Assembly (NCBI GenBank): GCA_946553025.1 | Contig: CAMNRM010000002.1 | Coordinates: forward strand, 62,001-126,000 | DNA length: 64,000 nucleotides | Reading direction: 5' to 3' | Source: an uncultured Clostridium sp. | GTDB taxonomy: Bacteria; Bacillota; Clostridia; Lachnospirales; Lachnospiraceae | Part shown: positions 22,521 through 31,189 of the stretch, one piece after another | Numbering within the stretch: position 1 is the stretch's first letter | How the letters are laid out: the number at the start of each line of letters is the position of its first letter | Notes under the pieces: generated by a model | The model's database searches: none | Told to the model about the DNA's origin: nothing | The model's input: only the letters and a program-made list of their open reading frames with translations | Position numbers and translations under genes: made by a program

Positions 22521-22752
22521 AAGGAAGTCCCCCGCTTCTAAGTCGCAAAAACGAAAGCGATGGGTTGGGGGGACTTCCTTGTGTCAGGTGGGGTGCAAGC
22601 CCCATCTGACAGGCTGCGATAGCAGCATAGGATTACGAGGAAGTAACGGAGTGGAGGGTCTGCCCCGCTTTATCGGGCATTCCGAGTTTCCTTTAACTCA
22701 ATGCCCTTCCTATCTGGTATGCCTGCTCTGGCCTTCATGCCGGATAGGAAGG
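22521..22752 (+). ncRNA. Multi-hairpin region, candidate structured RNA or transposon-end relic
   Basis: A 232-base gene-free stretch folds locally into consecutive stems: 22521-22533 with 22568-22580 (13 bp, perfect); 22583-22593 with 22600-22610 (11 bp, one wobble); 22613-22617 with 22622-22626 (GATA loop); a stem around TGCCC/GGGCA at 22661-22679 closed by GGAA..CGGA with TCCG..TTCC; and 22705-22721 with 22736-22752 (17 bp, two wobbles). GC content is higher than that of the flanks. The stand-alone density of stems exceeds a simple terminator. Possibilities are a structured non-coding RNA, a TnpB/IscB-type guide scaffold, or the end of a lost IS200/IS605 or intron element. No transposase remains. 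Confidence 0.4.
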
Positions 22753-22770
22753 TAAACAGGCAAATTAACG

Positions 22771-24021
22771 TCACCTCACCTGTCCATTGCCGTAGATAAT
22801 ATACTTCGTCGTCGTCAGTTCCTTTAATCCCATCGGCCCGCGTGCGTGAAGCTTCTGTGTGCTGATGCCGATTTCCGCCCCAAAGCCAAACTCTTCTCCG
22901 TCGGTAAAACGGGTGGAGGCATTGACATAAACTGCGGCTGCATCGATTTCAGCCAAGAAGCGCTGGGCATTGGCATAATCTTTGGTAATAATGGCCTCGG
23001 AATGTTTCGTATTATACCGGTTAATATGTTCAATGGCCTCATCTAAAGAATCCACAATTTTGCACGAAAGAATATAGTCCAGGTATTCCCTTCCCCAGTC
23101 GTCCTCCTGCGCTTTGGTAAATTCCGGCTCGATCTGACAGGCCCGCTCATCTCCCCGGATTTCCACCTGCTTTTCTTCCAGGCGCTTTTTTAACAGAGGC
23201 AGAAATTCCCCCGCAATGCTTTGATGTACAACCAGTGATTCACAGGCATTGCACACCCCGATTCTCTGGGTTTTTGCATTGAAAATAATATCCAGCGCCA
23301 TCGAAAAATCCGCCGTTTCATCCACATAGATATGACAGTTTCCTGTTCCGGTTTCAATCACGGGGATCGTGCTGTTTTCCACAACCGCCTTAATCAGCCC
23401 TGCACCGCCCCGGGGAATCAGTACATCCACGTACTGGTTCATCTTCATCAATGCCTGCGTCGTTTCCCTATCGGTCGATGTAATTAATTGCACGGCGTCT
23501 TCCGGCAGCCCAGCCGCAGAAAGCCCCCGCTTTAAACAGGCCACAACCGCCTGATTTGAGGAAAGGGCGTCGCTTCCTCCCTTTAAGATAACCGCATTGC
23601 CCGTCTTAAAGCAAAGACCGAAGGCATCCGCCGTGACATTGGGACGAGCCTCGTAGATAATGCCGATAACTCCAAGAGGCACGCGCTTTTGACCAATCAT
23701 CAGACCATTGGGCCGCTGCTTCATCGAAAGCACCTCACCTACCGGATCATCTAACGCCGCCACCTGGCGAAGCCCGCCTGCCATTCCTTCGATTCTTTTT
23801 GGGGTAAGCTGCAGCCGGTCTAATAATCCCTGGCTCATGCCCTGGGCCTTCGCCCTTTCCATATCTTCCTGATTTGCCGCAAGAATTTCTTCCTGCCCGT
23901 CAAGAAGAGCCTGTGCCGCCGCCAAAAGACCGCGGTTCTTCTCTTCCACCCCCAAAATCCCCAGCCTGCGGGATACTGCCTGCGCTTTTCTTCCGATATC
24001 TTCTAAGTTTATGTTTGCCAT
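22771..24021 (-). CDS. proA: Glutamate-5-semialdehyde dehydrogenase (gamma-glutamyl phosphate reductase)
   Basis: Complete 416-residue enzyme of proline synthesis: it reduces gamma-glutamyl phosphate to glutamate semialdehyde with NADPH in the cytoplasm. Family motifs include [20 protein letters not shown], the substrate region [19 protein letters not shown], and the catalytic Cys in [17 protein letters not shown] supports the start. proB lies about 2.3 kb upstream on the same strand, but four other reading frames, including an AT-rich ATPase gene, separate the pair. Confidence 0.96.
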   Translation of the reverse strand: MANINLEDIGRKAQAVSRRLGILGVEEKNRGLLAAAQALLDGQEEILAANQEDMERAKAQGMSQGLLDRLQLTPKRIEGMAGGLRQVAALDDPVGEVLSMKQRPNGLMIGQKRVPLGVIGIIYEARPNVTADAFGLCFKTGNAVILKGGSDALSSNQAVVACLKRGLSAAGLPEDAVQLITSTDRETTQALMKMNQYVDVLIPRGGAGLIKAVVENSTIPVIETGTGNCHIYVDETADFSMALDIIFNAKTQRIGVCNACESLVVHQSIAGEFLPLLKKRLEEKQVEIRGDERACQIEPEFTKAQEDDWGREYLDYILSCKIVDSLDEAIEHINRYNTKHSEAIITKDYANAQRFLAEIDAAAVYVNASTRFTDGEEFGFGAEIGISTQKLHARGPMGLKELTTTKYIIYGNGQVR

Positions 24022-24101
24022 TTTTCTGCCTCCATAATTTTTAACATACTTTTTTATAAAACTTCATAAACCCTCATAACAGTCGCTCTGCCATAAATTT
24101 T

Positions 24102-24234
24102 TTAAAGATAATTTTGTAATTCCTCAACCAATTCATACACCCTTGTTGCCGGACATCTTCTTTTTTTGCATTTTCTCATTAATTTTTTTCTGATTTTTCT
24201 TTTGTTCACTTACTTTCAGTGGTTTAAGGCTCAT
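24102..24234 (-). pseudogene. Remnant of a RloB-like partner gene of the AAA ATPase
   Basis: A start codon at 24234 lies 3 bases after the ATPase stop, as expected for a coupled second gene, and opens a Lys-rich 33-residue frame (MSLKPLKVSEQKKNQKKINE...) that stops at 24133. In another frame the next bases encode PATRVYELVEELQNYL and then a stop at 24102, which resembles the C-terminal end typical of RloB proteins (N/PST..VY.LVEEL). The simplest reading is an internal deletion with frame change that joined the two ends of a former partner gene. Confidence 0.5.
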
Positions 24235-24237
24235 CCT

Positions 24238-25476
24238 TTAATCCTCCCAATCCAAAATTTTTCTTATATATGGATCGGCACCGTAACGCCCCTCAATATA
24301 CTGCTTTCCATAAGCCTCATTCTTTTGCAAATCCTGTTCCTTTTCATTTTTAAAAGAAACCAGAGAATAGAGTTTTGAAGCTTGATAAGGATTTAACGCG
24401 CAAAACCAAATCTCGTCTTTTCTGTAAATTTCTGAAGTCATCGTTGTAATATCATGAGATGTCAACAAAAGCTGTGCCCCATGTTTATTGCTTTTCGGAT
24501 CGGTAAAAAGTTCTATAATATAGCGAAGAAGTTTTGGATGAAGTTTCGCATCGAGTTCATCAGCAACCAGCACCCTGCCCTCATTAAGACAATGTAAAAT
24601 TTCTGCCAGACAACTAAAAAGTTTCCTTGTTCCTGCAGATTCTTCTTCAAAAGGCAGCTCAAACATCATTCCGTTTTCAAAACTATGTTTTGTATAAATA
24701 TTTTCAATATTTCCGTCGCTGTCTTTTTCAATTCTAAAATCCGAAATATGAATATCCATTTTTTGCAGTATTTCAAAAATTTTATTTCTATCCTTTTTTG
24801 TATTCGGCAAAATAATTCTATACTCTTTTTGGGGGCTGTCATAATCAACAAAACAAATATCCAAAAACCAATGAATTACATCATCAACGGATGGAATATC
24901 ATAATTAATTGCTGCATGGGAAAGTAAGGGCATGGAATTTTTCAATTTTTCTACCGCTATTCCCTCTAATTCTTCCCCCAAAAGGCATTCCTCGGCAGAA
25001 CGTTCAAAAATAATATTGGCATCACTTTCTCCGATAATCATTTGATAAAGATTTTCTTCAACAATTTCATTGCCCAGCCGCGCAAATTGATATCGATATT
25101 GTTTTCCTTCTGTGCGAAACATAATATCAAAAAACGTCGGCTGTTGCTGACAAGCCAAATCAAATTTATGATACTTTTCTTTAAACGTAATCCCTCGATT
25201 TGGCTTAATAATTGCATTATATTCTTCCTTATCCTTCATTTGTGATAAAAGCACAGGATGCAAAACTAATGTTCTCAGGTAACTCAGTGCTTCCAAAACT
25301 GTTGATTTACCGCCGCCATTTGGTCCATATATTGCAATTACCGGCAAAAATCTCTCTCCATCGCTTTTATCTACAATAAGACTTTTTTCATTCTCATTAA
25401 TAGGTTCAGCAACCAAATCTAAAAAAGCCTCTTCTTTAAACGATTTATAATTAGAAAACGAAAACTGGATTAACAT
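24238..25476 (-). CDS. COG1106-type AAA ATPase (RloA/AriA-like, probable defence ATPase)
   Basis: ABC/SMC-like ATPase of 412 residues. Walker A is IYGPNGGGKSTVLEAL near residue 50, the signature region ESAGTRKLFSCLAEIL, Walker B RVLVADELDAKLHPK, and a LLTSHDITT H-loop. The opening MLIQFSFSNYKSFKEEAFLDL is characteristic of COG1106. Such ATPases work with a nuclease-like partner (RloB, or a TOPRIM protein in PARIS-type systems) against phage. Here the partner is only a remnant downstream. The gene is markedly more AT-rich than its neighbours, sits inside a proline/folate gene set, and starts 7 bases inside the end of fthC, so it was probably acquired laterally. Confidence 0.85.
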   Translation of the reverse strand: MLIQFSFSNYKSFKEEAFLDLVAEPINENEKSLIVDKSDGERFLPVIAIYGPNGGGKSTVLEALSYLRTLVLHPVLLSQMKDKEEYNAIIKPNRGITFKEKYHKFDLACQQQPTFFDIMFRTEGKQYRYQFARLGNEIVEENLYQMIIGESDANIIFERSAEECLLGEELEGIAVEKLKNSMPLLSHAAINYDIPSVDDVIHWFLDICFVDYDSPQKEYRIILPNTKKDRNKIFEILQKMDIHISDFRIEKDSDGNIENIYTKHSFENGMMFELPFEEESAGTRKLFSCLAEILHCLNEGRVLVADELDAKLHPKLLRYIIELFTDPKSNKHGAQLLLTSHDITTMTSEIYRKDEIWFCALNPYQASKLYSLVSFKNEKEQDLQKNEAYGKQYIEGRYGADPYIRKILDWED

Positions 25477-26054
25477 AAGTCCATCCTTTCTATTATCTTC
25501 CCCGGCAAAATCACCCGTTCAACCTTCTGATCCCATTCCTCTTTGGGAAGCTTTTCCACCATCTGAAACGCATAGGCAAGGCCCCAGCGCGGATGTTTTG
25601 GTTCACGGGCAAAAAAACGGTCATAATAACCGCCCCCATATCCCAGCCGCCTGCCCCCCCGGTCAAAAGCCACCCCGGGGACAAGCACCAGGGCAGACTT
25701 ATCATTTACCGGACAACACCTGGCAGAAGGCTCTTCAATCCCCATATACCCGGGACAAACATCCGCCCATCCCTGCACTTCATAAAAGAAAATCTCCTCT
25801 CCCTCTACCCGTGGCAGGGCCGCAGGAATATTTTTCGCCCAGAGCGCTTCCAAAATCCGCCTTGTTCCCGCCTCACCGCGAAAATCCAGATAAAGATAAA
25901 CGGAGGAAACCGAAAAAGATGCTTCTTCCAGCAAGGTTATAAACTGCTCACATAACAATGCATCCCAGCTTTCCTTTTCTTCTCTGCTCACCTTTTTCCT
26001 GCATTCACGAATCCTTCCCCGCAGTTCCTTTTTCACTTCTCTGCTTATTTCCAT
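25470..26054 (-). CDS. fthC: 5-formyltetrahydrofolate cyclo-ligase
   Basis: A 194-residue cytoplasmic enzyme that converts 5-formyl-THF to 5,10-methenyl-THF with ATP. The C-terminal nucleotide/substrate motif is visible as VLVPGVAFDRGGRRLGYGGG followed by YYDRF. The N-terminus starts with a helix KKELRGRIRECRKKVS. Its start lies inside the upstream DUF896 frame (overlap about 50 bases), and its stop overlaps the ATPase start. Length is normal for the family. Confidence 0.93.
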   Translation of the reverse strand: MEISREVKKELRGRIRECRKKVSREEKESWDALLCEQFITLLEEASFSVSSVYLYLDFRGEAGTRRILEALWAKNIPAALPRVEGEEIFFYEVQGWADVCPGYMGIEEPSARCCPVNDKSALVLVPGVAFDRGGRRLGYGGGYYDRFFAREPKHPRWGLAYAFQMVEKLPKEEWDQKVERVILPGKIIERMDLC

Positions 26055-26256
26055 ACTTTTCCCCTAAATTTGTAATACTTCCATCTTTTTCCTGCACGGA
26101 AATACTGTCTAAATTCCCCCGCAGGCTGGCCCGGATTGCCTGAATATAGTCCTGGCGAAGCTGCTTTTGCTCCTCTTTCTCCTCCTCGGTCAGTCCAACC
26201 GCCTGCGATTTATGATAAAGCGCATTGATCCGATCAATTTTTTCTGTCATATTCAT
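26005..26256 (-). CDS. DUF896/YnzC-family small protein
   Basis: An 83-residue protein; the start at 26256 is preferred because AAGGTG lies just upstream. The family pattern is clear: EKIDRINALYHKSQAVGLTE, then EEKEEQKQLRQDYIQAIRAS and LRGNLDSISV. It forms a helical hairpin. In Bacillus the YnzC/YneB region is SOS-linked, but no LexA-like site was checked here. The C-terminal part extends over the start of fthC. Function is unknown. Confidence 0.9.
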   Translation of the reverse strand: MNMTEKIDRINALYHKSQAVGLTEEEKEEQKQLRQDYIQAIRASLRGNLDSISVQEKDGSITNLGEKYGNKQRSEKGTAGKDS

Positions 26257-26344
26257 TTCATTCACCTTCTTTGCTTTAAACGTTCGCCGCCAATTGGGCA
26301 GCATCCATTCTTTTTTATCGTTTTCCCGGCTTTCCTACTGAACA

Positions 26345-27214
26345 TCAATACTCATTCGACAAATAATGCATCAAATCAAAGTCCAGATTTGTATGCGCCA
26401 TAAACAGCGTTCCCTTATCCTTCCCGTCGATAATTTCCTGGATCACCGAAACCTCTTCCCCGTTGGCAATAACCATATCCGTTCCGCTGTCCGTGGCAAT
26501 GCGGGCCGCCGTAAGCTTGGAGGACATTCCTCCCGTTCCCACATCGCTGCTTGAAGTATCCTTCCCCATCGCCAGAAGCTTTGCATCAATCTCATAGACG
26601 ATATCGATAAACCGCGCCTCGGGATTACTCCGCGGGTCATCCGAATACAGCCCATCGATATCCGATAAAAGAATCAGTAAATCCGCCTCAATCAATGCCG
26701 CCACCACCGCCGAAAGCTGATCATTGTCCCCAAAAGTATCCACATAGGGAATTTCTGCCGTTGAAACCGTATCATTCTCATTGACAATGGGAACCGTCCC
26801 CAGCTTCAGCAGTTCTTCAAAGGTGTTCTGTGCGTTAAACCGTGAAGCGTCGTTAATCATGGTATGCTTCGTCAAAAGCACCTGCGCCGCCGTCTGGTTA
26901 TATTCCGCAAAAAGCCTTTGATAAATCATCATCAGCCTTGCCTGACCGACCGCGGCAAATGCCTGCTTCTGCGCCAGCGTATCCGGTCTTTTTCGATTTC
27001 CCAGAACATGCCTTCCCGCGGCAATCGCCCCCGAAGAAACCAGAACCACTTCCTTCCCCTGCCCCCGCAGATCGCTGATCACCCGAACCAGCTTTTCCAT
27101 CTTCGCAAAATTCATATCCCCGGTTTCCTTATGCGTCAGCGAGGACGAGCCAATCTTAATTACAATCCGCTTCTTTTCTTTTAATTTATCCCTGTCCCTC
27201 TTCAACATTTCCAT
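26345..27214 (-). CDS. proB: Glutamate 5-kinase, short form without PUA domain
   Basis: First enzyme of proline synthesis: phosphorylates glutamate with ATP. The amino-acid kinase domain is complete, with KRIVIKIGSSSLTHKETG, VSSGAIAAGR, IVNENDTVSTAE and GTGGMSSKLTAARIA. At 289 residues it lacks the C-terminal PUA domain of longer bacterial ProB proteins, a known variant. AAAGGG precedes the start. No T-box, which sometimes controls proBA, was found upstream; instead there is a pyrimidine-rich spacer with a 35-bp tandem repeat. Confidence 0.95.
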   Translation of the reverse strand: MEMLKRDRDKLKEKKRIVIKIGSSSLTHKETGDMNFAKMEKLVRVISDLRGQGKEVVLVSSGAIAAGRHVLGNRKRPDTLAQKQAFAAVGQARLMMIYQRLFAEYNQTAAQVLLTKHTMINDASRFNAQNTFEELLKLGTVPIVNENDTVSTAEIPYVDTFGDNDQLSAVVAALIEADLLILLSDIDGLYSDDPRSNPEARFIDIVYEIDAKLLAMGKDTSSSDVGTGGMSSKLTAARIATDSGTDMVIANGEEVSVIQEIIDGKDKGTLFMAHTNLDFDLMHYLSNEY

Positions 27215-27300
27215 CCAGCCCTTTCCCTGTTTCTGTTTTTCTTAAGTTTTTCTATTTTTCTGCTTCCCTATTTTTCTTTTTTTTCTCTAAATTTTTTCCT

Positions 27301-27405
27301 CAATTTTCCTCAAATTTACGTCTAAATCTATTCCCCAATTTTCCTCAAATTTACGTCTAAATCTGTTCCCCAATTTTCCTCAAATTTACATCTAAATCTA
27401 TTCCC
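27301..27405 (-). repeat. 35-bp tandem repeat, three units, between the flavoprotein gene and proB
   Basis: Units start at 27301, 27336 and 27371, each opening CAATTTTCCTCAAATTTAC, with only one or two differences between units. Each contains a small TTTA/TAAA dyad. The third unit includes the stop codon and last two codons of the flavoprotein gene. There are no spacers, so this is not a CRISPR. Read on the minus strand the units are purine-rich. Confidence 0.92.
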
Positions 27406-29134
27406 CTTCACTCCCAGGCCCAAAACGCCGGGCAATCTCTTCCGCAACCTTTATTCCGTCCATCGCCGCCGAAGTAATCCCTCCGGCATAACCTGCACCT
27501 TCTCCGCAGGGAAACAGCCCTAAAACCGAACTTTCCAGCTGCTTATCCCGAAGAATCCGAACCGGAGATGAGGTTCTGCTCTCCACCCCGGCTAAAAGGG
27601 CATCCTCCCGATGAAAGCCGGGAATCACTCTGCCAAACCGCTCTATCCCCTCAATCAACGCATTCACAAGCGGCGCTGGCAGTACTTCCTGTAAATTGGC
27701 AAAGGCCATCTCGCCCTTGATCTGCGGTTTCACTGCTCCAAACTTCACTGAACATCGATTCTCCTTAAAATCCCCGTAAAGCTGCACCGGAACCTTTCCT
27801 TTTCCTGCCCGGAAGGCTCGTTCCTCCAGTACACGCTGAAAAGCAATTCCCGCCAGAACATCCGTATTTTCTTCCTTCTCTATCTCCTTTATCTCCTCTA
27901 TCCTCTTTGTTTCTTCTTTCCCCTCACCAAACTTCACAAACTTTAAAAAATCCTCCGGGGTAATGGTAACAATCAAGGCGCTGTTTGCATTTTCCCCGTC
28001 CCGCGCATGGTAACTCATCCCGTTCACCGCCAGCCGCCCTTCCTCGGAAGAAGCATTGACCACAAAGCCTCCGGGACACATGCAAAACGAGTACACGCCG
28101 CGGCCGTTGGCACAGGTGTGTGTAAGCTTATAGCTGGCGGCACCCAAAATTTTTGCCGCTTCCTGTCCGTACTGCGAAGCGTCAATCATCTCCTGCGGGT
28201 GCTGAATCCGAAGCCCCACGGCAAAAGCTTTCGCTTCCATGGGAATCTCCCGCGCATTCAGCATCGAGAACGTATCCCTGGCGCTGTGCCCTATCGCCAG
28301 TACCAGAACTTCTGTCGGAATCTCCTCTTTCCCGTTGACCACAACGCCGCAGATTTTCCGCCGGCATGGTTTCTGAACCTCCCCGGGCATCCCCTCTGCT
28401 TCCGCAGATAAATCCTCTGCTTCTTCAAATAAAATATCCGTTACCTGACTGTAAAACCTCACTTCCCCGCCAAGCCGGACAATCTCCTCCCGAATCCCTT
28501 TGACAATCCCCATCAGCACATCCGTCCCGATATGCGGCTTATGTACCCAGGTAATGGAGGGGTCTGCGCCAAACTCGGCAAATAAAGACAGCACCAGCCG
28601 GTTTCTTCCGCTCGGGTCTTTTACCAGTGTATTTAACTTCCCGTCCGAAAAAGTTCCTGCCCCGCCTTCGCCAAACTGAACATTACAGTTTACATCCAAC
28701 GTTCCGTCTTTCCAAAACGCTTCCACTTTTTCCTTGCGTTCCTGCACCGGCCCGCCCCGTTCTAAGATCAGGGGCTTATACCCATGCCTTGCCAGCATCA
28801 GCCCGCAGAACAGCCCCGCCGGCCCGCTGCCCACAATCACCGGACGATGGCTTAACCGCATACTTCCCGATGCAGGAAACCGATAAGAAGCCTCCTTACT
28901 AAAGGAAACCTTATCGTTTTTACACCGCCGGACAATCTTTTCTTCCTGCTCAGCCTCCACATCCAGCACATAGGAAAAAGAAATCTCATCCCTTTTTCTC
29001 GCGTCAATGGACTGGCGCACAATGACCAGCTTTTTTATCTGATTATCCGAAACCCGCAGAAGCTTCGCCGCCCGTATCCGCAAATCTTCTTCGGTGTGGG
29101 TAATGGGCATTTTCACCTGCGTAATCCGTAGCAT
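27398..29134 (-). CDS. FAD-dependent oxidoreductase, COG2509 type
   Basis: A 578-residue flavoprotein. After about 95 residues that bear no clear motif, the FAD-binding motif is HRPVIVGSGPAGLFCGLMLA. Further family segments are NVQFGEGGAGTFSDGKLNT, VLVLAIGHSARDTFSML and, at the C-terminus, FPCGEGAGYAGGITSAAMDG. COG2509 proteins are cytoplasmic dehydrogenases of unknown substrate that are common in anaerobes. It follows another flavoprotein gene on the same strand after a 120-base gap that holds a small inverted-repeat element. Confidence 0.9.
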   Translation of the reverse strand: MLRITQVKMPITHTEEDLRIRAAKLLRVSDNQIKKLVIVRQSIDARKRDEISFSYVLDVEAEQEEKIVRRCKNDKVSFSKEASYRFPASGSMRLSHRPVIVGSGPAGLFCGLMLARHGYKPLILERGGPVQERKEKVEAFWKDGTLDVNCNVQFGEGGAGTFSDGKLNTLVKDPSGRNRLVLSLFAEFGADPSITWVHKPHIGTDVLMGIVKGIREEIVRLGGEVRFYSQVTDILFEEAEDLSAEAEGMPGEVQKPCRRKICGVVVNGKEEIPTEVLVLAIGHSARDTFSMLNAREIPMEAKAFAVGLRIQHPQEMIDASQYGQEAAKILGAASYKLTHTCANGRGVYSFCMCPGGFVVNASSEEGRLAVNGMSYHARDGENANSALIVTITPEDFLKFVKFGEGKEETKRIEEIKEIEKEENTDVLAGIAFQRVLEERAFRAGKGKVPVQLYGDFKENRCSVKFGAVKPQIKGEMAFANLQEVLPAPLVNALIEGIERFGRVIPGFHREDALLAGVESRTSSPVRILRDKQLESSVLGLFPCGEGAGYAGGITSAAMDGIKVAEEIARRFGPGSEGE

Positions 29135-29181
29135 TGTTTTTCTTTCCCTCTTTCCCTTCTTCGTTCTTTATCCGTCAGTCC

Positions 29182-29247
29182 GTTACTGTTCACACATTCA
29201 CAGCAACATCAATCCCCGCATTTGTGCAGACCTGGGCAAACAATAAC
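29182..29247. mobile_element. 66-bp copy of the GTTACTGTT inverted-repeat element
   Basis: It starts GTTACTGTTCACACATTCAC and ends GCAGACCTGGGCAAACAATAAC. Both ends match those of the copies at 52.85 and 18.87 kb with several changes. It fills the gap between two flavoprotein genes. Confidence 0.65.
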
Positions 29248-29254
29248 TTTACCG

Positions 29255-30493
29255 TCACCACTGCGCCGCCTGAACCCCGGCTATTTTCCCCGTGCTCCAG
29301 GCCCATTGCAGATTATAGCCCCCGCAGCGGCCGTCCACGTCAAGGATTTCCCCGGCAAAATACAGGCCGCGAACCAGCTTTGACTCCATGGTACGGGCGT
29401 CTACCTGTGCGGTATCCACCCCACCGCTGCAGACCTGCGCATTGGCAAAAGGGTTCACAGAACTGACCAGGGCCTCATATTCTTTAAGAGCATAAAACAG
29501 CATATTTCTCTGCTTTTTTGATGTTTCTCCCACCGGCTCACCCAGAGGAATTCCTGCCGTCTTCAGCAATACATGGGCCAGTTTTTTATGCACCACACCA
29601 TTAAGGAAGTCTTCCCCCTTCCTCTGGCCAAAGACAGCAAACCTTTCTTTTAAAAATACCCGGCTCTCCTCCTCCCCCATAAAGGGAAGGAAATCAATAA
29701 GCACCTGTACTTTTTTCCTTTCCTCCAGCGCCCGGGCGGCAAAACGGCTGAACTGAAATACAGGAATTCCGGAAATCCCGTAATCGGTGATCTGAAGTTC
29801 CCCTTCTTCCACCCTTTCCTTCTTCCCCGCAGCCAGAAGCGTCAGCCTTGCCTCTGTCCTTATCCCTGCCATCTGTGCATAGTGCTTTCCCTGGCACCGA
29901 AGCTGAACTAAGGCAGGCAGCGGCTTGATAACCATATGCCCCAGGCTTTCCGCCAGAGCATAACCGCTCCCATCCGATCCGGTATTGGGTGCAGCCTTGG
30001 AACCGCAGGCTAAAATCAGGGCGTCACCGGAAAAATTTCCCTGACTGCTCTGAACAAAAAACCTGGTTTTCCCTTTCTTTTTCTCCCAGGAAAGCTTCTG
30101 GGGAACACAGCCCGTTACCACCCTTACCCCAAGCCTTTCGATTTCCAGACGCAGGGCATCCAGCACCGACGAAGCCTGATCCGATACCGGATAGTAATAG
30201 GTTTCCATCCGGCTCTTGCACAAAACCCCCATCGAAGAAAACCAGCGCAGGGTTTCCTTCCACCCAAACTGGCGGATTGCTTCCATGGGAAAGTCCGGCT
30301 CTGTACAGTAATAACAGCTTTTATCCATTTTTGCATTGGTTAAGTTGCATCTTCCGTTTCCTGTAGAGAGAATCTTTTTTCCCACCCGATCCATGTGCTC
30401 CAGTACGGTCACTGCCGCCCCCGACCGTGCGGCCCAGATCGCTGCCGTAAGCCCTGACGCCCCTCCGCCGATAATTAACACCTGCTTCTTCAT
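29255..30493 (-). CDS. HI0933/BaiN-family flavoprotein
   Basis: A 412-residue NAD(P)/FAD-dependent oxidoreductase. The FAD motif GGGASGLTAAIWAARSG begins at about residue 8, followed by RVGKKILSTGNGRCNLTN, a signature of this family, and C-terminally VRGLYFAGEILDVDGRCGGY. Members act in the cytoplasm; in some gut Clostridia a relative (BaiN) takes part in bile acid dehydroxylation, but no bai genes are nearby, so that role is not claimed. It precedes the COG2509 gene. Confidence 0.92.
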   Translation of the reverse strand: MKKQVLIIGGGASGLTAAIWAARSGAAVTVLEHMDRVGKKILSTGNGRCNLTNAKMDKSCYYCTEPDFPMEAIRQFGWKETLRWFSSMGVLCKSRMETYYYPVSDQASSVLDALRLEIERLGVRVVTGCVPQKLSWEKKKGKTRFFVQSSQGNFSGDALILACGSKAAPNTGSDGSGYALAESLGHMVIKPLPALVQLRCQGKHYAQMAGIRTEARLTLLAAGKKERVEEGELQITDYGISGIPVFQFSRFAARALEERKKVQVLIDFLPFMGEEESRVFLKERFAVFGQRKGEDFLNGVVHKKLAHVLLKTAGIPLGEPVGETSKKQRNMLFYALKEYEALVSSVNPFANAQVCSGGVDTAQVDARTMESKLVRGLYFAGEILDVDGRCGGYNLQWAWSTGKIAGVQAAQW

Positions 30494-30645
30494 CCTTTTG
30501 TTCCTCTTTGCTTATCACTGTAACTTCATTTCTCAGCACTTTAGCCCCCATTATACACGAATTCATCCAAAATGACCAGTAAATTATGCAATATCGCTTT
30601 CTAATCTTCCCGCACAGCCCCGTGAACCGTAAATCATCATCCCTT

Positions 30646-31083
30646 TTAACTGGTATAAGATTCTAAATAATTGTAAATTTCTTCCATCTGTGAAAACCAG
30701 ATTCCCTGCCGCAGTTTTTCCTGTTCTTCTTCCGGGAAATCGCTGATTGGGATGTGCGTATAAAGGCAGATTTCTCTTGCATTATTGCCAAACACCAGCA
30801 AAAACCCGTCCTCGGAAACCAGAAGATATTCCTTCTTTTCTTCTTTTTGTTCTTCCTCTGCCGATGATACAGGCTGTGTTTTCGCCGGTAATGGACGAAC
30901 CTTTTCCTGATTCATCACAATCCGATCCTCGGCGACGGTTTCACTCTCCGTCATCCAGGTTTCCGTTTCTCCGTTATCGGGTACGGCTTTATCTTTCCCG
31001 GCTGAAAACCACCAGACAGCCGTTCCCAGGGCGATAACCCCCAAAACCAAACATAAAAAAAAGCAGTAACGATACTTTTTCAT
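30646..31083 (-). CDS. Membrane-anchored protein with BofC C-terminal-like domain
   Basis: A 145-residue protein; AAGGAGG about 8 bases before the ATG at 31083 fixes the start. A single N-terminal membrane helix (about residues 6-24, CFFLCLVLGVIALGTAVWWF) is followed by an acidic, Thr/Glu-rich linker and a C-terminal domain of 60 residues, YLLVSEDGFLLVFGN...LPE-like...LRQGIWFSQMEE. The last part resembles the BofC C-terminal domain, which in Bacillus restrains sigma-K activation across the forespore membrane. Sporulation role is possible but not proven. It sits directly downstream of the flippase gene. Confidence 0.6.
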   Translation of the reverse strand: MKKYRYCFFLCLVLGVIALGTAVWWFSAGKDKAVPDNGETETWMTESETVAEDRIVMNQEKVRPLPAKTQPVSSAEEEQKEEKKEYLLVSEDGFLLVFGNNAREICLYTHIPISDFPEEEQEKLRQGIWFSQMEEIYNYLESYTS

Positions 31084-31189
31084 GGATAATTCCTCCTTAT
31101 AAAGTACAGTATCTGCTTTTTCTTTCCATCTTAAACATAAATATGAAACAGATTGCTCCGACCTGCGTAAACGAACGGCAAGCATCCAT

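Noticed and set aside
22504..22755. An 83-codon plus-strand frame over the multi-hairpin region
   Set aside because: Its sequence follows the stems, it overlaps the end of the reductase gene, and it has no ribosome binding site or protein-like pattern.
27215..27397. T-box or other riboswitch upstream of proB
   Set aside because: The spacer is low-complexity pyrimidine-rich sequence with tandem repeats and lacks T-box landmarks.
27301..27405. CRISPR array
   Set aside because: The three 35-bp units are directly abutting with no spacers, and no cas genes are present.
29255..30493. Bile acid dehydroxylation gene baiN
   Set aside because: Family similarity only; no other bai genes are nearby and the family is broad.
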